From: Chamaecrista fasciculata
Lineage: Eukaryota; Streptophyta; Magnoliopsida; Fabales; Fabaceae
DNA length: 64,000 nt
Direction: 5' to 3'
Assembly: GCA_003254925.1 (NCBI GenBank)
Contig: QANZ01032149.1
Span: forward strand, 124,001-188,000
Positions 11,968 to 22,464 of the stretch are shown one piece after another. The translations under genes were made by a program, and so were the position numbers. A model generated the notes under the pieces. The model was not told the DNA's origin. It worked only from the letters and a program-made list of their open reading frames with translations, and made no database searches. Every line of letters begins with the position of its first letter. Positions within the stretch are counted from its first letter, which is position 1.

Positions 11968-13472
11968 GGCTCAGTTTGTTTGCGCATATAATAAAATCTG
12001 CTCTGATTATAATCAGAGTATGATTATAATCAAAGTTGATTATTTGTGTATTGGTGTTTGGATGAAAGTTGATTATTTAGTGTGAAAATATTGAAATGGG
12101 TATGTAATGATTGTGGTTGGTAGATAGAAGGGTAAGGAAATTGATAAATTGTATAGGGGTAGAAATGGAAGAAAAAGTTGGAAAAAGTAGGAAAAAGTAA
12201 GATGTGATTTGATTATAATTAAAGTGTGTTTGGATGTGATTGTTGCTTATAGAAAAATCAAATTATGTCACTGTTTGCCTTGGAAAGCGTGAAAATATGA
12301 TTATAATCATGTGCAACTTTGGAGGTGATTATTTTGTTTGGTCCACCGAACTAATTTTGCCTATGAAATGGTCGACCAATAAGGATTAAAGTGTACCAAT
12401 CAGGCCCGATATTCGGTGGACCACCTAAAACAATGGTCCACCGTTTCGCACAAGATGAGAGAGAATGAAAACAACACCGCGGACCCGAACAAAAAATTAA
12501 ATTTTGCATAATTCTTACTCCTCCTCTCTCTCTCCTCTCTCTCCTCTTGTCTCTCTCTCTCTCCCTCTCATTCATTGTCGCCATTTTCATCCTTCAAGGA
12601 ATTGAACTTCTTGAATCTTGTCTTTGTTGATCAAAGCCGAATCTCTAAAGTGATGGACGCACAAGAAGCTAAACCCCAAAAAGATTCCGATTCTGTTTTC
12701 GGCGACTTCGTTTTTCCGACGCCGGAACGGAGAATCGTCGCCGCGAATCAGTTACCCATAAGGTCGTATCGCGATGTTGAAACCAAAAAATGGAGTTCGA
12801 GTTCGACAGTGATAGCTTATACTTGCAGCTAAAAGACGGGTTTTCCCTTGAAGTCGAGGTTTTCTATATGTGTTCTCTGAAAGTCGAAATCGAAACCAAA
12901 TATCAAGACGAAGTACCCCGCATTTTGCTCGAGAAGTTTCGTTGTGTACCTACTTTCTTACCCCCAGAAATTCACAACCTTGACTACCATGGATTTTGCA
13001 AGCATTACCTTTGGCCTCTGTTTTACTACATGCTTACCATGGGTTCATGATTACCATCTCATGATCTTGCCTACTTTACTCAGAGGACAAGTCTACAAAG
13101 TCAAGCTTGGGTTTTTTTTTTTTTGCACAATACATTCATGTCTTTTGAAATTTTTAGAATAATTTGGGATGAATGAGAGAGGGGGACGAGAGAGACGAGA
13201 GAGATGGGTGATTTGGGCAAAATAACAATTTAGCCCAACACAAAAATGAGTTTTTACAAATTGGCTCAATATTGAGGTAAATGACTATTTTTCCCTTGTG
13301 ATGGGTGATTGATTGTATTAGAATATAGATAATTATAGGTATATATATAGGGATATAAATGTAATTGAGTATGTTTGATTATAAAAAAAATCATGATTAT
13401 AATTTGATCAGAAAAAAAAAGCAAACGAACATGCTTATTACGATTATAATCAGAGTGCAAACGAACTGGGCT
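11968..13472. mobile_element. TIR element carrying a trehalose-phosphate synthase gene fragment
   Basis: The left end GGCTCAGTTTGTTTGCGC matches the inverted right end (GTGCAAACGAACTGGGC). Subterminal DNA on both sides has repeated GATTATAATCA palindromes. Comparison with the uninterrupted first-GST flank (ATTACGTATGTTAAATAAGATG, near 2482) places both borders and suggests a 2-bp TA target duplication. The interior is about 1.5 kb: cargo at 12430-13130, plus shared element DNA at 12000-12450 and 13170-13470 that recurs inverted in 35766-37395. It is non-autonomous; no transposase is visible. The superfamily is unclear: a TA duplication fits mariner-like elements, but the ends look Harbinger-like. 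Confidence 0.8.
12653..13125 (+). pseudogene. Captured fragment of a class II trehalose-6-phosphate synthase
   Basis: Three reading-frame pieces carry the conserved N-terminal part of the glycosyltransferase-20 domain. The first has RRIVAANQLPIRSYRD. The second, in another frame from 12790, has DSLYLQLKDGF, then CVPTFLPPEIH, then YHGFCKHYLWPLFYYML. The third, from about 13043, has WVHDYHLMILPTLLRGQ and KLGFFF. Class II TPS proteins are trehalose-6-phosphate-related regulators, usually without strong catalytic activity. Roughly 35 residues normally found between the second and third pieces are missing, and the fragment ends just after KLGFF. It lies wholly inside the TIR element and is preceded by a CT-rich tract (12510-12570) that looks like a plant 5' UTR, so the source promoter or leader may also have been captured. 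It cannot make a full enzyme. Confidence 0.85.
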
Positions 13473-13662
13473 AAATCAGATGTTTGTAATAATTCATGTG
13501 ATGCCTGGAGTACTGGTCTTTTGAATGAGAATTTTAACTTCGAAATTAGCATTCATGTTTAGATGTGAAGTTTTAGGGCTTGATATTAAAAGGATGATTT
13601 TAGAAAACTCTTCCAAAATCCAAATAATAGGTTTGGAAAGTTTTGAAATTCTAAGTTTTTTT

Positions 13663-14082
13663 TGTTAGGATTCAGAGTATCTCCCAACAACCATTCATAG
13701 ATCAAAACAAGTATACGAGAACGCGAAACATAGAGAAGAATAGATAAACACAAGCAATTTACCGTGGTTCGGTCAGTGTGACCTACATCCACCCAAGAAC
13801 AAGGAACTTCACTATAAAGAATATGAGTTTACAATAACCTGATGAATGAATCACTTCTCAAGTCTTACCTCCGTCATTAGCTACTAGTTTATTTATAGGC
13901 ATCCCAAACCTAGATCCACAATAATTACTTAACCTAAGCCCAATAGGCCCAAATACCTAATTATATTCCTTAGCCACTAAGAATTATATCCCGAAATATA
14001 TGGTAACTAATTGAGATACAAGTCACATAAAAGATTACACAAGATATCCCAAATCTTAACAAATAAGATTATAATTTTTACA
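13663..14082 (-). repeat. copia-1 3' LTR
   Basis: 420 bp, TGTTAGGATTC...TTTTTACA as read on the plus strand. The polypurine tract lies directly beside it on the internal side (AAGGGGAAGATT on the minus strand, 14083-14094). Confidence 0.9.
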
Positions 14083-14250
14083 AATCTTCCCCTTGACTTG
14101 AATTCCCGTACAAGTCTCCTAGAAGACTACAAATCTTCCCCTAGACTTGAACTCACTTATTCAACACGAACACTTCCTTGCCTTGCCGCTCGCCCCCGAG
14201 CATCCTGGTATCATCTGGTACTGCCCACGCTAACTTTCGATCGCCCTGAT

Positions 14251-15900
14251 CTATGAACTATCCACAATACTCAAGTATGGAACCCTTGATACTTGTTCCA
14301 ACTCCCTTGCTGACTTCGGCAGAAGATCCCTTGATAGCCTGAAATGAGAAGCAATCTTCATTGCCTCTCCAAAATCCTTCATATCAAAATCCTCGTCAAT
14401 CTGTTCCCGTGCCTCTGAGACCTCAATGTTATGAGAAAGGTCTCGCACCTGCTCCCCTTCAGTGGTACTAGGTTGAGCGGTTGGATCGTCATCAATCACT
14501 AGCTCCATTTAGTCCCCCACACCGAGATCTAACTTGGCTATCGCATTCCCCTCTCGCTTGTCCAACAAAACAGACTCATTGAAAGTTACATCCCTGCTGA
14601 TCAATATCCCCGAAGACTTAAGATCCATGCACCACAACCTGTATCCACTCACTCCAGCTGCATATCCTAGAAATATACACCTCTTTGCCCTCAGCTCAAA
14701 CTTGTCATCCTTCACTTGAGCATACGCTGGGCACCCAAACACTCTCAAGTGCTTGTAATCAGCAGACGATCTGGACCATACCTCGATAGAAGTTTTATTC
14801 CCGATTGCCATGGATGGCGATCTATTTACCAAATAACAAGTAGTACTTATCGCCTCAGCCCGAAAGTCCTTGCTCACACCTACATGTGAGAGCATGCTCC
14901 GTGCTCTATCACAAAGCATCATGTTCATCCGTTCTCCAACACTAGTCTGTTGTGGCGCTCCTGTGCACGTGCGGTGTCTCACAATGCCTTCCCTGTTGCA
15001 AAACCCATTGAACTCCTTGTTGCAGTATTCCAACCCATTATCAGTCCTAAGACAACTTACTTTCCTTCCTGTTTATTTCTCTACATTTGCCTTCCACTTG
15101 ATAAATGTTGGAAATGCCTCATCCTTAGACTTAAGTATGTACACCCATATCATTCTGGAATCATAATCAACGTCATGTAATATCGGCCACCGCTCTTAGA
15201 AGGAACTCTATTAGGACCCCATAGGCCTGAATAGACATAATTCAACCTATCCCTGGTCTTTTGCACTCCCACATTGCTGAACTTCACTCTCGTCTGCTTT
15301 CCTAACACACAGTGTTCAGAGAAGTTCAAGGGATCCCCCTTGTACCTATCCAGTAAGTTCTGCTTCCCTAGAAGTGTCAGTCCCTTGTCACTCATGTGAC
15401 CGAGCCTCAAATGCCAGAACTGACTCCTATTGTGATCTCGCTCTGAGATGCTTGCCTCGCCATTGTCTGAGGTGCTCGCCTCACTTGCTCCAGAATCATC
15501 ATTACTTTCCTCACCATTCCTTGAGGAAATCGCCGTCTCACCCTCAATTACAGTCCCTTGAAGATAGTATAGCCTGACGCTTAGCTTCCCCTTCATCAGT
15601 GTCATCGAGCCCTTTCCAACTTTAAGAGTTCCACCTTCGGCGTGAAACTTGTACCCCTGATCCTCCAATGTTGATAATGAAATAAGATTCATCCTCATCT
15701 AAGGAACATGCCAACACTCAATACTTCTCACAACCCCGTCGAACATCCTGATTTTGATGTGACTGATCCCCTCTATCGCCAATGGAATACCGTTTCCAAG
15801 ATAGACCGTTCCACGAAGAAAACCATCCCATGTGTGGACACATATGAAAAGTCGCACCCGTATCAAGAACCCAAGAGTTTGGTCCATGCTGGCCAGCCAC
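14251..15900 (-). pseudogene. copia-1 pol remnant: protease, integrase, RT shreds
   Basis: In order on the minus strand: protease with SWVLDTGATFHMC (15800-15880, catalytic DTG intact), a frameshift, an in-frame stop near 15700, the pre-integrase region with FWHLRLGHMS (about 15400), integrase broken by a frameshift near 15150, and its C-terminal part (14509-15033, with VFGCPAYAQVK). At 14251-14508 two RT fragments follow (FDMKDFGEAMKI, then SHFRLSRDLLPKS), with the body of RT, including its catalytic YVDD region, deleted. Reading stops at 14251 in sequence copied from the element's own 5' leader (see findings). Confidence 0.87.
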
Positions 15901-16732
15901 AGACAGACCACGCCTGTCCTACACATTCGACATCACTAGAAGTACTACAAGTGTTAACAACGATGTTCGCCGAATTCTCATCATCCGACGAATCCCCCTT
16001 ATTTCTCTTTAGCCTAGGACAATCCTTCTTAAAGTGACCTCGCTCGCCACACTTGAAACAACTCGCTTTCTTCGCCCTTGATTTCGACCTCGATCGCCCA
16101 TTGGACTTACATGAGTCCTTCCCTTGCACTCTTCCCCTCGACACCAATCTCACTCCTTTTGTTCGATCACTTGGAAGGTTCCTCTTTAACTCCTTTGACT
16201 TTAACGCACCGCTAACGTCATCTAGTGAAATTTTATCCCTCCCATACAACATCGAATCCACAAAGGTCTCATAGGATGGCGGTAGTGAACATAGCACAAT
16301 AAGAGCCTGATCCTCGTCGTCAATCTTCACCTCTACATTCTTCAAATCCATAATTATCGAATTAAATTCGTCCATGTGAGATTTGATTGGTGTACCCTCA
16401 TTCATCCTTAAATTGTACAACCTCTTCTTCAAATATAGGCGATTGGTCAACGATTTCACCGAATACAGATTCTCCAGTTTCCTCCACGCCTGTGCCGCCG
16501 TTTCCTCGTCAGCAATCTCCCATAGAACACTTTCTGTAACACTCATAAATATCGCACTCAACGCTTTCTTCCCAAGTGCCTTCCTCTGTTCTTCCTTCAC
16601 CGAATCGGTGTACTTTTCTTCTATTGTTTGCCATAAGTCCTGAAGAACTAATGTCGACTGCATTCTTATCTTCCAAAGACTAAAATTTCCTCCATCGAAC
16701 TTCTCAACTTCATATTTTGTCGTCGAACCCAT
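15863..16732 (-). pseudogene. copia-1 gag
   Basis: An open frame of 289 codons starts with MGSTTKYEVEKFDGGNFSLW, typical of plant copia Gag. A CCHC zinc knuckle, CFKCGERGHFKKDC, lies near residue 226-239 and is followed by a basic and then an acidic stretch. Gag packages element RNA in virus-like particles. The frame runs off into unrelated residues near 15895, where a frameshift separates it from the protease. Gag alone might still be translated. Confidence 0.88.
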
Positions 16733-17409
16733 CGAACCGATCTATGAACTATCCAAGAACACCACCATTCAAGAACTCCTCGCGAACCACTGCGCAATTA
16801 ACATCATACCGTCGAATCCCCTCCGCAAAACACTACCGTTTGCAAGATTCACACAAACGAACACACCACTGTCAACTCTGAACACGAACCCAGCGCCGAT
16901 GAACCTCCGTCAGTCTCCGTTGTACCAAATCTGCCCGGAAACAACGCGAATCCCAGAAAACGAACTCCGATCTCCGCCGAATCTGCCCAGAAAACGTCGT
17001 CGCCCTCCGCCGAACTTTAATCAACGCCGGCGACGAGCTTCCCTGAAAAAATCGCGTCGATCTCCGCTGCTTCAAGACCCAGAAAATCGCCGGCAACGAA
17101 ACCCAGCAAACGCCTACGCGAATCACGGCCGGAAACCGCCGCTCTCCGCCGCTGAATGCCGGCGACGAACTTCTCTGCACGTGCCGCGGTGATGTCCGTT
17201 CAAGAGTCGAGCAACTTCGTCGTCGAGTTCGTGATGTGCGTTAGCTTTCTCCTTCGTGATTTCAAGTTCCTGATGCACTTTTTGTAACTTTGCTAAAATT
17301 GCAAAATTGATCCTCCTCTGAAATTTGTTAAAACTTCAGATCTGCTCCCACCTATTTTCCTTTCAAATTCAAAGAGAAAAAGGAAAAAAATAAAAACAAG
17401 AGAACCCGC

Positions 17410-17421
17410 CTCTGATACCAC
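17410..17421 (-). other. Primer binding site of copia-1
   Basis: The minus strand reads TGGTATCAGAGG, complementary to the 3' end of initiator methionine tRNA and the usual primer site of plant Ty1-copia elements. It starts one base inside the LTR. Confidence 0.9.
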
Positions 17422-17422
17422 T

Positions 17423-17838
17423 TGTTAGGATTCAGAGTATCTCCCAACAATCATTCATAGATCAAAACAAGTATACGAGAACGCGAAACATAAAGAAGAA
17501 TAGATGAACACAAGCAATTTACCGTGGTTCGGTCAGTGTGACTTACATCCACCCAAGAACAAGGAACTTCACTATAAAGAATATGAGTTTACAATAACCT
17601 GATGAATGAATCACCTCTCAAGTCTTACCTCCGCCATTAGCTACTAGTCTATTTATAAGTATCCCAAACCCTAGATCCACAAGGATTACTTAACCTAAGC
17701 CCAATAGGCCCAAATACCTAATTCCTTAGCCACTAAGAATTATATTCCAAAATATATGGTAACTAATTGAGATACAAGTCACATAAAAAATTACACAAGA
17801 TATCCCAAATCTCAATAAATAAGATTATAATCTTTACA
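17423..17838 (-). repeat. copia-1 5' LTR
   Basis: 416 bp pair of 13663-14082. It differs by about 16 substitutions and a small deletion near 17722, suggesting insertion some time ago but not in deep time. Confidence 0.9.
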
Positions 17839-17844
17839 TTTTTA

Positions 17845-18134
17845 TTTCTCACTTTAATCTTATCATATATTTTTATTTGTTTTATAATTTTAAATTTTAA
17901 ATTTGTAAAGTATAATTATAATTATGATATTTATTTGTATTAAACCTATAACATCATATTGAGAAAGACCCAAAAATATCCATCCTCCTTATCATCGATC
18001 CTCCTTATCCTACTTATTTTTTTTTGCCTGACCTTATCCTAGTTATTAGAATACATAATTTTGACAATAATAATAAATTGAATACAAGTCATTCAAAAAA
18101 TTGCATGCTAATTATATGTGAATTTCAAAACATA
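17845..18134. other. No gene seen
   Basis: AT-rich DNA flanking copia-1; nothing recognisable. Confidence 0.4.
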
Positions 18135-18900
18135 TCAATGTTCAAATTGGTCCTATACTTGTATAAATTATTTTTCATTTTAGTCCAAGATGTTTCAAAA
18201 GTTTTTATTTTGATCCATATCAAGTATGCGATTTGTTTCAAATTGGTGACTATTGATAGAATCCATCAGTTTTCTCCATTAAAGCTGATGTGTCCAACTA
18301 GCACCACACACACACTCTCTCTCATAGTTTGGTCATCTCTCTCCTAGGTGGCCCATATATAATTCTACATGGCCAAAAAATGCGTGGCCCAAAAAAAAAA
18401 ATTTAATTATCTTCTTTCTACAACTCCTCACATTGATGTTGCCTCTACAATCTATGAGTTTCCGATCCAATGTTGAATTTGTGTCCTAACCAAGATTGCA
18501 AATTGTGATTGCGGTTACGTTCACTACAATTGCAAGTGTTGCAAGAAGTCGTTGCGATTTGATGCGGATTGTGGCCACTATCGCAATAGCAATATTGTGG
18601 TCACAATTGGTGTTGCGGACCTCAATTTACAACCGTATTTGTGACAACTTGCTAGGAGAGAGGAGGTAAGAGATAGAGTGTCTGTAAAGAAAGGGAGAGA
18701 GCAATCAAAGTGAACGATGAGAATGGGTCAACTAACAGAGAAAGAAAATAACATATTAGACTGACATGTCAATGTGAATGAAAAAATTGACCATTGTAAT
18801 GATAGCCCCAATTTGAACTATTGCATACCTAATGGACTAAAATGAGATTCTTAAGACATCTTAGGCCAATTTAAAAAATAACCCATAGTTCAATTTGAGT
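18135..18900. mobile_element. Decayed foldback element
   Basis: The left arm (TTCAAATTGGTCCTATACTT... TTTTAGTCCAAGATGTTTCA) is answered by an inverted right arm (TGGACTAAAATGAGATTCTT, then CCATAGTTCAATTTGAGTA). The interior 18480-18640 has a degenerate series of TTGCGAT/TTGTGGT words without coding sense. No clear target duplication. Confidence 0.5.
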
Positions 18901-19021
18901 ATTTGATTTAAAAAAATTAAGGCTTTATGATATTTTTCTAATAATAAAACTTGGGCCAAATGGTACAAAACATAAAACTCTGCCCAACCTGACTTTGGAC
19001 AGATCAAATTTAATAAAAGAT

Positions 19022-19470
19022 GGCCTGTTTGAGATATAAGTAAGTAATGAAATGGGGATTTTATGTAATGAAATGATAATAAGAAATTTGGCAAAAAAAA
19101 AAGAAATGATCATGAGAAAATTATGTAATGAAAATGAAATGATAAATGGTGTTTGGATTGTTTGAGAGGTAATAAAAAAAAATAGAATATGAAATTATGT
19201 AAAATGTTATGTAATGATTGTGGTTGGTTGAAATAGTTATATGGGTTTCCTTAAAATTGTATAGGGGTAGAATTAGTAATTGATATTGGAATGAAATGAA
19301 GATAATAAATGAAATATTGGTGTTTGGTTGTAGTTTTATGAAATGAAATGGTAATGAAATTGTGTTGGAATTTGTTCTAAATGATAATATTTGTAATGAA
19401 GGTTGGAGTTGTGTTTTATAAAATGAAATGAAGGGACCAAAATGAAAATAACATGGATATCTTAAAATAC
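19022..19470. mobile_element. Relic related to the 52654-54638 element
   Basis: Begins GGCCTGTTTGAGATA. It shares a run with 52730-53050: TTGGATnnTTTGAGAG, ATGATTGTGGTTGGTTGAAATAG, TTGTATAGGGGTAGAA, TGTTTGGTTGTAGTTTTA and GGACCAAAATGAAAATAA. The right end is not recognisable. Confidence 0.5.
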
Positions 19471-19479
19471 TATTATTTG

Positions 19480-20394
19480 GTTTACGATTTTATATTGATT
19501 TAACGAATGGGTCCTTAAATAAGTTAAATGTATGTCTTGATTCGTAAAAAATCACATTCATCAACGATTGGGTCTCTCTCTAAAATTTAATGACCAATAA
19601 ATAAATTCAATGATCAAAATAAAATAATCTTTACAAATTCAGGGAACAAATAATTTATCTTCAATTAACAATAAATAATTATGCAAAATTTGATAAATAA
19701 TTTCAACATACATAAAAAAATAAGATAATTATTTTTTTAAAAGAAGATTAATTTGTTGGAAAGAATGATACGAATGTTATGGGTTTAGACCGTTAGAAGG
19801 TTATTAAGTGTAAAGTACGTGAGATCGATACTTCTGATAAAGTTTGTGTCGTGCTTTATAAATGTTGCACTATAAAGTGTGTATATTTTTTTGATAAAGT
19901 TTGTGTGGTGATTTTGAAATATTGCATTATAAAGTATGGAAGGTGAGTACATGGTTAATCCACTAAGTTGCTTGCGTCGCCGGAATTTTCAATGGTTCAA
20001 TGATGGCTCAGTGCCAAACTCTTTCTAGAAGCTCTTCTTGACGTTAGCATGTCATCATCATAATTTGTCCTTACCCTATAGCTGCGCTGTCGGCACAAGT
20101 AGCGGCTCAAACGCTTCTAATTTGCCCATTTGTTTCTCTGGTCAAATTCAGTCTTGGCTTCTTCATAATTTTGAGGTTTAAGATGATGATAGACTTGAAA
20201 GTTACTAGCAAACACTTATGCTGCACCACTAAATCATTATGTCAACTATTATAGAGAAAATGTTGCAATATGCATGTTTTTATGCATTTATAAATCTCAA
20301 CACCTTCACATAAAATTAGTAATGCAAATGGTCATTTATGCAATGAAAACATTACAAATGATATCAAAAGAAGACTAAATAACACTACAAGATT
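19480..20394. other. No gene seen
   Basis: AT-rich DNA with no recognisable frame or repeat. A short, less AT-rich patch at 19960-20170 codes for nothing I recognise. Confidence 0.4.
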
Positions 20395-20885
20395 TGGTTT
20401 GATCACCGGGCTAGACTGAGTTAAATTTTTCGGGTCGAGCCAAATCGAGCTAAATTTTTTATGTCGAACTGGATCGAGTCGAATTTTTCAGGCCGACCGG
20501 ATTGAGCCCAGTTTTTTGAGCTGGGTTGGACCAAGTTGAAATTTTGGGCAGGATTGGACTGAGTCGAATTTTTTAGGCCGGACCAGATCGAGTCAAATTT
20601 TTTGGGTCAGGCCGGACCGAGTCGAATTTTTACGGCCAGACCAAGTCAAATTCGACACGGTCACCTCCACCCGAAAAATCCGACTCAATCTAGCCCATCT
20701 CAAAAACCTTGACTCAGTTCACCTCGCCCCAAAAAATTCAGCTCGATCTGACTCGACTAAAAAAATTTGGCTCGATCTAGCCCAGCCCAAAAATTTTGAC
20801 CTTTTCCTGGCCAACTCGATCCGGCCCGGCATGACCAGAAAAATTCGGCTCGATCCAGTCTGACTCGAAAAATTGGTCTCAAATT
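20395..20885. mobile_element. GC-richer foldback of about 40-bp units
   Basis: The left half repeats GAnTCGAATTTTTnnGG and GGnCCGGACC; the right half repeats the complement (CCCnAAAAATTCGGCTCGAT). The whole is one large imperfect hairpin. The wording resembles the MULE-type element at 57395-57867. No target duplication identified. Confidence 0.6.
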
Positions 20886-20889
20886 GTTG

Positions 20890-21673
20890 TCTTACACACG
20901 TCCACTGAGCGAAAGGAGATTAAGTGCAAAACGTCCGTGGAAGAATTTTACAAATTCCATCTCTCGAGATGGAATTGTTAATTCCACTAAAGAATACCAT
21001 CTCAAATACTCATGAAAATTAAATTATCAGTATTCTTTTATCCAAATAATGATTTTAGTTTGAAGGTAATTTAAATTCTTCCACACAATACGTTCTCCTA
21101 AAAACTTACCTCATCCAAACATAACTATATTTCTATTGATTTCTTTCATCCTCCTAATAGTACCGCTAGGTGTAAACCTACAACTACATAAACAGTCCTA
21201 TAATTATGGTAACAAAAAGCAACAAGTAGCATTGACATATATAGGTTGACTCGAGAGAATATTTTGATATTTTTGACCAAAATTGTCAAACTCGATAATT
21301 TAGATAAACTTGTAGGAAGGGGAGAAACTCGAAAAATAGCATCGAATCGTGAACTTGTTAGACTTTACCTTTGTGGTATATGTATGCTTAAATTTATTCA
21401 ATGTGTGGTTGACAAAAATATTTTAGAGTCTTTTTTTTAAGAAAAAAATTATTAATTCTTTTAGGGTAGATATAAAAAGGAGTTTTTTTCAACACTATAT
21501 TAGACATGAATTATATTAAGAAGATCAAAATATTTTTTCCATAAAAACATATAAAAGTACATATTTTACTAATTGAAATGAATTGATTGTGCGTTAAGAA
21601 TATAATATATGCATGGATATCATAATTAAGATTGTTTGGCATCTAGAAACATACAACTGTAATGAGTAATGAG
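20890..21673. other. No gene seen
   Basis: AT-rich, no convincing open frame. The 64-codon frame from 21246 resembles nothing known to me. Confidence 0.4.
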
Positions 21674-21678
21674 TAAGA

Positions 21679-22014
21679 TGTAAAATAAATTTTAATACTC
21701 AAAACTTAGAAGAGATATGTGTACCTTGATCATGTCTTTGAAATCTTGAAAGAGGGTTTCTTCCCTCTACCCTTCTTCCTTTCTTGGTCTTTAATGGTTG
21801 AGAACTCAGCTTGTTTTATCCATTCATGTCTTATCTTCTCCTCACAAAAAATGTGTGGCTCTTGCTTTTTATTTCTGAAGGGAGAGGAAAGGGTTTCTAA
21901 ACCTTACCAAACCTAAATGTCCTTCAAGCCCAACTACCATCAAATTGGGCTTCTATTAATAGGTCTAGTCTATTAGTTACATGGGCCACACTTTAAGGAT
22001 TAAATAATCCAACA
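21679..22014 (-). repeat. copia-2 3' LTR
   Basis: 336 bp; adjacent polypurine tract on the minus strand is AAGTGGGAGAA (22015-22025). Confidence 0.9.
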
Positions 22015-22464
22015 TTCTCCCACTTGGCTTTTGTTAGGACTTGAAGATTCAACAACTTTAATTGCGCACTATATATTGAATCTAACAAGTAAAGAGTCAT
22101 CCTTAATCTGAATTGGAAAGATCGGATCATGACGGTCACAAGTTCACAATGACTTGATTTCATCCATGTTCCACATATCAAATCAACTCATAACAACTTT
22201 AATTTGACAACGCCTTAATTATGAACTTTTATTATTGTCTCACAAAACATTACTGCATACAACCATAATGTGAACAACAATTATGCAAAATACAACGTTA
22301 ATTGAATTTATAAGTGTCATAACCATACGAGCAAGATAATTTAATGTATATATATACATGCCTGAATACTATGCTAACAAGGACTTGTATCTATAATGCC
22401 CATTCTTTCAACATGGCCAATAAATTTTTTGGGCAGTAATCCTTTCGTTAGCGGATCCGCTATC

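Larger units (their letters stand above)
13663..17838 (-). mobile_element. Ty1-copia retrotransposon, internally deleted (copia-1)
   Basis: The element is bounded by LTRs 13663-14082 and 17423-17838 (about 95% alike by eye), both with TG...CA ends, and flanked by TTTTT on both sides. It reads on the minus strand: PBS at 17410-17421, GC-rich leader about 16740-17400, gag, protease, integrase, then only two shreds of reverse transcriptase. RNase H is absent. At about 4.2 kb it is shorter than an intact copia element and could move only with help from another copy. Frameshifts and stops show that it is dead as a coding unit. Confidence 0.93.

Noticed and set aside
14870..16643. Plus-strand frames of up to 109 codons within copia-1
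   Set aside because: They are the reverse strand of gag and pol, which carry all the recognisable motifs on the minus strand.
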